Below, in pieces: positions 1 to 5,416 of a DNA stretch of 5,416 nt. The stretch covers positions 1 to 5,416 of the forward strand of contig CALCCV010000502.1 of NCBI GenBank assembly GCA_937900305.1, written 5' to 3'. How positions within the stretch are numbered: the stretch's first letter is position 1; each line of letters opens with the position of its first letter. Source of the stretch: an uncultured Pseudobdellovibrionaceae bacterium (lineage in GTDB: Bacteria > Bdellovibrionota > Bdellovibrionia > Bdellovibrionales > Bdellovibrionaceae). The notes under the pieces are model-generated. The model did no database searches. It was not told the DNA's origin and saw only the letters and a list, made by a program, of their open reading frames with translations. The position numbers were made by a program, and so were the translations under genes.

Positions 1-47
1 CTACACAGGCGAAGACACTCTTTCCCTACACGACGCTCTTCCGATCT
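1..47 (+). other. Illumina P5-side adapter with i5 index (not genomic)
   Basis: Positions 15-47 match the 33-base Illumina TruSeq read 1 adapter exactly, ending in CTTCCGATCT. It is preceded by an 8-base block, AGGCGAAG (7-14), which I recall as TruSeq HT i5 index D505, and by CTACAC (1-6), the end of the P5 flow-cell sequence. The order P5 tail, index, read 1 primer is the correct library orientation. This is technical sequence left in the assembly, and genomic DNA begins at 48. It should be trimmed before any search or submission. Confidence 0.99.
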
Positions 48-75
48 AAAACACTTAGAGTCAGGAGACTTAGAA

Positions 76-642
76 ATGAAAGAGTCATTACAAGAAATCG
101 TCAAAAAAACGTCGCCAATTTTGGTTCTTTTCGTCACGGTGGGTTTCATGGTGGCACCGGCCGCGAAGGCCAGCAAAACGTTGGAAGTGAACTCTGAAGA
201 CGCCATTCGTTTTATTGTGGCCCGAGATTTGGGAGATCGACCCGTTGGCCAAGAGGAGATTTCGAAAATTCGTTTGTTAAAGGATGGAACAGTGATGGTT
301 TTTCGCTATTTCAAGCGTGCCGAGGCCGACGCTGAAATATATAAGTTAAATAAAGACGACACCGAGACTTTTTGGCAAGAGGCCGTGGCCTTGCACAAAA
401 AATTTGAGGTGGTTATCAACGAAGAGGAGAAGATGTGTAACGGTTCCAACGCTGGCGCATCGGCTGGATTGCCCGTTACCAATTATCTGGCTCTGCGTCC
501 GAGTGGAGACCTTGGGTTTGAGACCACTGTTGAGGGAATTGCGGTTCGAGCGTTTCAGATTTCCACTTATTGCATCGCCAAATCGCAGTCCCAACAGTTG
601 GATCAGTTTTATGAGCGTCTGGTGGCGCGAGTGCTTCCCTAA
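76..642 (+). CDS. Small exported protein of unknown function
   Basis: This encodes 188 residues that I do not recognise as a named family. The N-terminus is a classical Sec signal peptide: a basic patch at K10-K11, a hydrophobic core at about residues 15-27, and a probable AKA cleavage site between A32 and S33. The mature protein would be about 156 residues in the periplasm or outside the cell. It has no later hydrophobic segment and no lipobox. It has only two cysteines, C121 and C166, which could form a disulfide; C121 starts a Gly/Ala/Ser-rich stretch (about 121-131). The start at 76 is supported by AGGAGA at 63-68 with a 7-base gap. Only 28 genomic bases lie upstream, so no promoter can be judged and an upstream operon partner is possible. 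It converges with the large exported protein, with 71 bases between the stop codons. The signal peptide and reading frame are seen directly; export is inferred and function is unknown. Confidence 0.85.
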   Translation: MKESLQEIVKKTSPILVLFVTVGFMVAPAAKASKTLEVNSEDAIRFIVARDLGDRPVGQEEISKIRLLKDGTVMVFRYFKRAEADAEIYKLNKDDTETFWQEAVALHKKFEVVINEEEKMCNGSNAGASAGLPVTNYLALRPSGDLGFETTVEGIAVRAFQISTYCIAKSQSQQLDQFYERLVARVLP

Positions 643-674
643 TCCATCGGTAATCCGTCAGTTGCAGAGAGCTG

Positions 675-692
675 TGGATTCAATAGATTCCA
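675..692. terminator. Weak hairpin between convergent genes, possible bidirectional terminator
   Basis: TGGATTC (675-681) and GATTCCA (686-692) can pair around an AATA loop, giving six pairs and one T-T mismatch. It sits in the 71-base gap between two converging stop codons, where terminators are expected. Neither strand shows a following T tract, and the stem is short, so this is a poor intrinsic terminator. Termination here may be Rho-dependent or occur elsewhere. It is listed because nothing better is visible in the gap. Confidence 0.2.
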
Positions 693-713
693 AATTAAAA
701 TCTCGTCGAGGGT

Positions 714-3227
714 TCAATCGTCATCGTTTTCCTCAATGACGGGCACAACTAGTTTTGGGGTGCTATAGTCGACGGGAATCCAGTTTTGATCGATGTGCAT
801 AAAATCAAGTCGGCTTTCGTGGTATTCGACCACGGCATTGTAGTTGCGACGAAGCTCATGCAGGCGAGACTCCAGTTGGGACATAAAATTTCTTTGCGAT
901 CGTCGTTGAGCTTCAAACTGAAGACTGTTTTCTTGCGCCTGCAGGCTGGTGGCCAAAGTTTTGAGATAAGAGACGATGTGTGCATCTTCTTCTGCGATCA
1001 GATTTCGTGCGGCCTGGTAAAGTGTTTCTCGATACGTTTTCTGCAGGCCCGCCAATTCCTTGGCAGGCGCATTTTTACGCTGGTTGGAGATCAAGTTTAA
1101 TTTTTGTTTATATAAAGAAGCTAACAGAGTGTTTCGTCTAATTACTTTTTCGTAATTTCTTAAAGAGATTTCATAGTCGGAGGAGTTCGATGCAGATTCT
1201 GACGAGGAGGCCGATTGGGATGAGATCTCTTTTCTTGCACTATCGGCCAATGCTGTGGTGGAATGAATGGCTTCTTCGGCTTCATCGAGAAGAAAGCGGG
1301 CCGCGGTTTCGTCGAGATCGAGTTGAGCGGCCACGTCTGTGCCACCGCTCTCGGTGATCTTTTGCACAAGTTGAAGTTTGCGCCTCTCTTGATTCAATTG
1401 CTGGTCTAAACTTTGAAGTGTTTGTTGATTGCGCAGCACGATTTTTTGATCGTCTTCGATAAAACTACTTTTACCGGTTGCTAGACGACTTTTTGTACGA
1501 TTGAGAGATTGAAGAACGTAATCATAGTTGTTGCGGTTGCCTTGTTCGAAAATAGAGAATTCAATTTGTTTGGCGGCCAACAGCTGGGGAGAAAAGCTGT
1601 AACGAGCCTTGGGTGGAGTGGCATTTTTGAGTTTGAGCAGTTCGCTCTCCCAATGCGCCCGCCGTGCAGGTTGTACTTTGTCGTAGCTCGCCTGCTGATC
1701 TCGTTCCTTCTGGACGCCACTAAATCCCAAGGTCTTTAGTGTGGGTTCAGTGAGGCAACTGTTCGATTCTTTGAGAGCAAATTTCGGGTCCTCGTCGATC
1801 CATCCTAAGGGAACGCAGTAGCTGGAAATTTCAATGAGATTTGTCTGAATAACTCCCAGGAAATTTTTGATGGCAGTGAGTTCCGGCAAGATGTCTTCGG
1901 ATCCCTTGATCACTCCGGCCTCAAAACGGATAGCCCATTGGTCGTCGACAAACTCAGTTAAGTTGCGAATCAGATCGCGAAGCGCCATGCGACTCAGGGC
2001 GGGCAAATCTCCGAAGCGGAGGTAAGCGGGGGCACGGAGCTGATCGAGGATTTGATCTGTTTCAGCCACTTGCGAGCGAATCACTTCATTCACGTTCTTT
2101 TTGATATTGGTAAAATGGCGAAGGCGGACGATCGTTTTTACGGTTGGCAAGTCCATGACGTACTGTTTGAATTCGGGGATTTCATTGCAAATAGAGACTT
2201 CATTGACGTATTCATAAAATTTGTGGAGAGGGCTATTCTGAAGGCCTGGGTCGGGTGGATTGGCGCAACGCTCTTCGGTGGCTCGATTGTAACAGGCATA
2301 AGCTCTTCGAAGCTCCGCTTGCCGAGCTGTGGGAATACAGAGTTGTTGACGGTTTTCGACGTCTAAGACGTCCTTCATTTCGGTGTTTTTGTACAAACCA
2401 TTCACGCAAATCCCGGCGAGCAGCATTCCTTCTTCGTCTTTGATTTTGGCAAAGGCGGTTTCGACCGCGTCTTTGGTGTCGGCCGCTAAGAGTTCTTTTT
2501 CTCTGAGAATGACGTTGGTTAAAAACTTCGAACCGGCCGGTCTTTGACTGAGAGGGGCCGAACCTGAAAAACCGAGAATCAGTTTGAGAGATGGGAAGGC
2601 GGGTTTCCAAATCAGTTCGCAGGCTCCTAGGTTTGCGGTTTCGCACCCCATGAGGATCAAGACTTGGATTTTTCCCAGTGTGTTTGGGAACTGACGTGAG
2701 AATTTGCGAAATGCTTGATCATCTAACTGGCCCGTTCTTCCGCTGTAATCCCCTCCGGAGTGATGGCCAGAAATCACGAGCGAAGAGATTTCGATTTTTA
2801 GGTCCTCTAATTTTTGAAACTCGGTCTCGGCGTTCTTGAGAGAAAGATATCGGCTGTCATAGAGTTTGGCACGATTGTTGTATGCATTTTCTTTTTCCTC
2901 AGATATTTTTACGCACTCCTTGGTCAAGGTGGGAGCTAAACCGCATTTTAGTTTTTTGATCTTTTTTTCACTGGCGACGATAATTTTCGAGTATTGCGCC
3001 AGTTGTGTCGCCTGTGCCTTGGTCCACTCGGCCGGGAGCACGCGCACATTTTCAACCTGAGATCCGCGTTGCGCGGCTGCGGCTTTTGCCGCGGCGATTT
3101 CTAACGGCGAATCGTTGAGGTCTAAAAATAAAATATCTCCCAAGGCCTTGGGCGTAAGTGAGAGGAGACAGATTAGTGAAAGGACCATTTTTGGCAAGAG
3201 CTGTAAAAAAATTTGAAGTGTGTTCAT
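714..3227 (-). CDS. Exported caspase/CHAT-like (clan CD) protein with long coiled-coil C-terminus
   Basis: This encodes 837 residues from the ATG at 3225-3227. Residues 1-30 form a signal peptide, probably cut after ALG (G30|D31), so the protein is likely periplasmic or secreted. The mature N-terminus alternates strands and helices (strands near 32-37, 60-65, 81-84). It then carries the clan CD pattern: a hydrophobic strand ending in SGHHSGG (candidate catalytic H155, with H156 next) and a second strand ending in LMGCETA (candidate nucleophile C195). CHAT and caspase peptidases have the same order, typically SGHG and ACETA. A charged helix (about 109-149) precedes the His motif. The middle (about 270-495) contains seven of the eleven mature cysteines. 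From about 575 the protein is helical with heptad-like, Gln/Glu/Arg-rich stretches (575-624 and 685-810), split by a Ser-rich linker at 668-683, and ends in an acidic tail. Peptidase fold is inferred from motifs; substrate and activity are unknown, and an inactive scaffold is possible. Confidence 0.8.
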   Translation of the reverse strand: MNTLQIFLQLLPKMVLSLICLLSLTPKALGDILFLDLNDSPLEIAAAKAAAAQRGSQVENVRVLPAEWTKAQATQLAQYSKIIVASEKKIKKLKCGLAPTLTKECVKISEEKENAYNNRAKLYDSRYLSLKNAETEFQKLEDLKIEISSLVISGHHSGGDYSGRTGQLDDQAFRKFSRQFPNTLGKIQVLILMGCETANLGACELIWKPAFPSLKLILGFSGSAPLSQRPAGSKFLTNVILREKELLAADTKDAVETAFAKIKDEEGMLLAGICVNGLYKNTEMKDVLDVENRQQLCIPTARQAELRRAYACYNRATEERCANPPDPGLQNSPLHKFYEYVNEVSICNEIPEFKQYVMDLPTVKTIVRLRHFTNIKKNVNEVIRSQVAETDQILDQLRAPAYLRFGDLPALSRMALRDLIRNLTEFVDDQWAIRFEAGVIKGSEDILPELTAIKNFLGVIQTNLIEISSYCVPLGWIDEDPKFALKESNSCLTEPTLKTLGFSGVQKERDQQASYDKVQPARRAHWESELLKLKNATPPKARYSFSPQLLAAKQIEFSIFEQGNRNNYDYVLQSLNRTKSRLATGKSSFIEDDQKIVLRNQQTLQSLDQQLNQERRKLQLVQKITESGGTDVAAQLDLDETAARFLLDEAEEAIHSTTALADSARKEISSQSASSSESASNSSDYEISLRNYEKVIRRNTLLASLYKQKLNLISNQRKNAPAKELAGLQKTYRETLYQAARNLIAEEDAHIVSYLKTLATSLQAQENSLQFEAQRRSQRNFMSQLESRLHELRRNYNAVVEYHESRLDFMHIDQNWIPVDYSTPKLVVPVIEENDDD

Positions 3228-3232
3228 TTCTA

Positions 3233-3241
3233 CTCTCTTCC
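3233..3241 (-). promoter_or_regulatory. Ribosome binding site that decides the start of the caspase-like gene
   Basis: Read on the minus strand, GGAAGAGAG lies 5 bases upstream of the ATG at 3225-3227. The frame stays open to a GTG at 3318-3320, which would add 31 residues (rich in Q, R, F and K) in front of the signal peptide. Starting at the ATG puts the hydrophobic signal sequence at the N-terminus, as export requires. A second in-frame ATG at 3186-3188 would leave a signal peptide with no positive charge before its core. The ATG at 3225-3227 is therefore preferred. Confidence 0.6.
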
Positions 3242-3321
3242 GTGTGAAGAATTGGCGCTGCTGAGCAATGAAATGCCATGATCGTGCCTGCTTCAAAATG
3301 AGATTGGCGAAAGCTTGCACC

Positions 3322-3349
3322 TTTGTACGCGTTTCCTCAGTCTGGACAA
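3322..3349 (-). promoter_or_regulatory. Weak sigma-70-like promoter candidate for the caspase-like gene
   Basis: On the minus strand, TTGTCC (3344-3349) and TACAAA (3322-3327) are separated by 16 bases. Each matches the sigma-70 consensus at four of six positions. Transcription would begin near 3315, giving a leader of almost 90 bases before the ATG at 3227 and placing the alternative GTG start at 3320 outside the transcript. Matches this weak occur often by chance, so this is only a candidate. Confidence 0.2.
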
Positions 3350-3370
3350 TCTAAGGTGGACAGTTGAGGA

Positions 3371-3381
3371 GCACGCCGTGC
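3371..3381. repeat. Short perfect dyad, possible regulator site
   Basis: GCACG and CGTGC flank a single C, forming a perfect inverted repeat centred at 3376. The one-base spacer rules out a normal RNA hairpin of this size, so if functional it would be a protein-binding dyad. It lies about 105 bases upstream of the kinase start and about 145 bases upstream of the divergent gene. Its regulatory role is unproven. Confidence 0.25.
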
Positions 3382-3485
3382 CCTATGGAAGGCCTTGAAA
3401 GCCACGGGCAATCATGACACTCTTTGCGCGTCAGCAATGTGGACTCCGTGCGAGCTTTCAGTGTGGCTCATAAGGAAAGATAGAA

Positions 3486-5374
3486 ATGCGGTCATTAAGG
3501 CAAGTGGTAAGGCAGATATTGGAGTGGCTCAAAGCCAAAACTGATCTTGGCATGGCAAGGCGGGCCCCAAATTTATGGCGAAATCTGAGTGACGAAGATG
3601 ATGGAGATCGCATCTGGTTGACGCGAACGCTGGATCTTTTGCCAAAGCCGTTTTTTTTGGTCGATTTTGAAACTCAGCGCATTTCGTTTTCAAATGCAGC
3701 AGCCCGTCGCATGCTAAGCCTTGAATACGCCGACCACCCAGCGTCTGAAATTTATGGTCGCTTTTTTTCGCTCTTTGAACCTTCGGGGCGATTGGTGCCA
3801 GTGACAGATTTGCCCAGCGCACGGATTCTAAAAGGGGAGCGAATCAATGGCGAAGAATTTCTCTTAAAAAGTTTGAATGGTGAATTTCACATCAAGGTTT
3901 TTTCTGAAGAGATCCCTGGTTTGTTAGGTCGACCCGCCGCCGCGCTGATTGTGTTTCAAGATATCACAGCGTTGAAAGCCATCGAGATCGAACTTCGCCG
4001 GGCCAAGGCCGATCTGACCGAAGCGATTGACATTGCCCAGGTGGGATTTTGGAGCATGGACACGGTCACAGAGAAAATCACAATCAGTTCACGGTTGATT
4101 GAACAGTTTGGAATCGATTCAGCGATTTTTGACGGAACGTTAACAAGTGCTCTTTTGGCCATTCACGAAGACGATCGCGCGCGCGTGACGACGGCGATTC
4201 AAAACAGCATTGATAAGGCCGAACCGTATCGCATCGAGTACCGTGTGGTTCATCCCGATGGAACCATTCGCTGGATTGAGGCAAAGAGTGGCACGACCGG
4301 CGACAAAACGACTGACGCAAGTCGATTCACAGGAACTACGCTCGACATCACCGAGCGAGTTCAGGCGCGACAGGCCCTTGAGGAGAATGAACGCAATTTG
4401 CGCCTGCTGGCTGATTCCATGCCGCAGATTGTTTGGAGCGCCAATCCCAACGGTGAACTCGATTACTTCAATCAAGTGTGGTTTGATTATAGTGGTTCTA
4501 CTTACGAAGACAATTGTCGCAATCGGTGGACTCAGTATGTTCATCCTGACGATTTGCCACTCACCATCGAACGATGGCAAAAGGCATTGGCGTTGAGCGA
4601 ACCCTACGAGAATGAATTTCGTCTTCGCTCTCGAACGGGAGAGTTTCGCTGGCACTTAGCCAGGGCTCGCCCAATTTTTGAAAATGGGATTGTGAAAAAG
4701 TGGTACGGCAGCAACCACGATATGCATGACACTCGATTGCTGGCCGATAAACTTGGTGAAGCCAGAAACATTGCTGAACGAGCCAATGCTGCAAAATCAC
4801 AATTTTTAGCTAATATGAGCCACGAAATTCGCACGCCCCTTGGTGCAATCATGGGATTTTCAGAACTGATTCGTGAAAACGGTGTAGGACGGGTTGAACG
4901 AGAAGAATATGTTTCGGTGATTGAGCGAAATTCTGCTCAGCTTTTGCGAATCATTGATGACATTTTGGATCTGTCGAAAGTCGAAGCTGGGATGATGCTC
5001 ATAGAAAATATTGAATTTTCGTTACCGGAAGTTTTGACGGACTTCTCTTCTTTGATGGGGTTCAAGGCCCGCGAAAAAGGAATTCGCTTCACCGCAAGAG
5101 CAGTGACATCGCTGCCAACAAAGATTCATTGTGATCCCACGCGACTGCGACAAATTCTGATGAATGTTGTCGGCAACGCCATCAAATTCACGGACACTGG
5201 TTTCGTTGAGCTGCGGGTGGGATTCGACAATGAATTTCTTGATTTCGAAGTTGAAGACACCGGCCGTGGGATTTCGCCAGAACAAGAAGCCAATCTTTTT
5301 CAACCGTTCACACAAGCTGACGCTTCGACCACACGAAAGTATGGCGGAACTGGTTTAGGGTTGGTATTGACCCG
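3486..5374 (+). CDS. PAS-PAS-PAS sensor histidine kinase, 3' end missing
   Basis: This cytoplasmic sensor kinase would autophosphorylate on histidine in response to a PAS-sensed signal and pass the phosphate to a response regulator. The ATG at 3486 has AAGGA at 3472-3476 (9-base gap), and an in-frame stop at 3471-3473 closes the frame upstream. Three PAS domains lie at about residues 44-165, 177-295 and 302-418. The last two have PAS_3-like features, with HEDD and HPDD near 227 and 353, and a PAC-type ending (TLDITER) at about 285-291. HisKA contains SHEIRTP with phospho-acceptor H446. The ATPase domain shows the N box (N564), G1 box DTGRG (591-595), F box LFQPF (604-608) and G2 box GGTGLGL (620-626). 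There is no membrane segment or signal peptide, so it is soluble. The insert ends at codon 630, after the G2 box, so the end of the ATPase domain and any C-terminal receiver domain are missing. Family assignment is secure; signal and partner are unknown. Confidence 0.97.
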
Positions 5375-5416
5375 AGATCGGAAGAGCACACGTCTGAACT
5401 CCAGTCACGGCTACAG
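5375..5416 (+). other. Illumina P7-side adapter with i7 index (not genomic)
   Basis: Positions 5375-5408 match the 34-base TruSeq read 2 adapter exactly, from AGATCGGAAGAGC to CCAGTCAC. The last eight bases, GGCTACAG (5409-5416), occupy the i7 index position; I cannot assign them to a specific kit. The first base, A5375, also completes codon 630 of the kinase. The true genomic end is 5374. This is technical sequence and should be trimmed. Confidence 0.99.

Larger units (their letters stand above)
3228..3485. other. Divergent intergenic region between the caspase-like and kinase genes
   Basis: These 258 bases separate two divergently transcribed genes and must contain a promoter for each unless transcription enters from elsewhere. 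I see no convincing ORF or RNA gene in it. It holds the ribosome binding sites of both genes, a perfect 11-base dyad GCACG-C-CGTGC (3371-3381), and the palindrome AAGGCCTT near 3389-3396. On the plus strand I find no clear -35/-10 pair for the kinase. The one passable pair on the minus strand is listed separately. Confidence 0.6.

Noticed and set aside
1..47. The end sequences as possible natural repeats or attachment sites
   Set aside because: They match Illumina TruSeq adapters base for base, including index positions, so they are technical.
404..739. Plus-strand 111-codon ORF overlapping the small exported gene
   Set aside because: It is out of frame within a well-supported gene, lacks a convincing start signal, and its product is Arg- and Trp-rich shadow-like sequence.
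2233..2646. Minus-strand 137-codon ORF inside the caspase-like gene
   Set aside because: It is on the same strand but in another frame of the large gene and is very Arg/Ser-rich, typical of a shadow frame.
3150..3188. Lipoprotein signal at the cysteine within the signal peptide of the caspase-like protein
   Set aside because: The residues before this cysteine are S-L-I, which do not fit a lipobox, and a normal signal peptidase I site follows at ALG|D.
3228..3320. Extended N-terminus of the caspase-like protein from GTG at 3318-3320
   Set aside because: It would bury the signal peptide behind 31 polar and basic residues, and the ATG at 3225-3227 has a better-placed ribosome binding site.
4140..4655. 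Minus-strand 171-codon ORF inside the kinase gene
   Set aside because: The plus-strand frame encodes clear PAS domains throughout this span; the antisense frame is a shadow with no recognisable domain.

Overview
This is a fragment of bacterial chromosome whose two ends are not biological. Positions 1-47 and 5375-5416 are Illumina library adapter with index sequence, so the genomic insert is only 48-5374. The insert is densely coding with roughly balanced base composition. It carries Shine-Dalgarno sites, Sec-type signal peptides and a multi-PAS histidine kinase, all typical of a Gram-negative bacterium. A predatory-bacterium-like lineage (Bdellovibrionota or a relative) is a guess from the general style of the secreted caspase-like protein; nothing in the window proves it.

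Layout: (1) 76-642, plus strand, a small exported protein of unknown function with one cysteine pair. (2) 643-713, a short convergent intergenic gap with only a weak hairpin. (3) 714-3227, minus strand, a large exported protein. Its N-terminal part looks like a clan CD cysteine-peptidase (caspase/CHAT-like) fold with His and Cys dyad motifs, followed by a cysteine-containing middle and a long helical, coiled-coil C-terminal half. (4) 3228-3485, a divergent intergenic region that must hold the promoters of both flanking genes. (5) 3486-5374, plus strand, a soluble histidine kinase with three PAS domains, a HisKA domain and an ATPase domain, cut by the end of the insert just after the G2 box.

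The kinase gene has no stop in the window and is absent from simple complete-ORF lists; it reads in frame into the adapter and would falsely gain the well-known contaminant peptide DRKSTRLNSSH. The three genes are not one operon: the first two converge and the last two diverge. A functional link is possible only through shared regulation in the divergent region. The most interesting item is the secreted caspase-like/coiled-coil protein. I see no RNA gene, CRISPR array, insertion sequence or phage gene.
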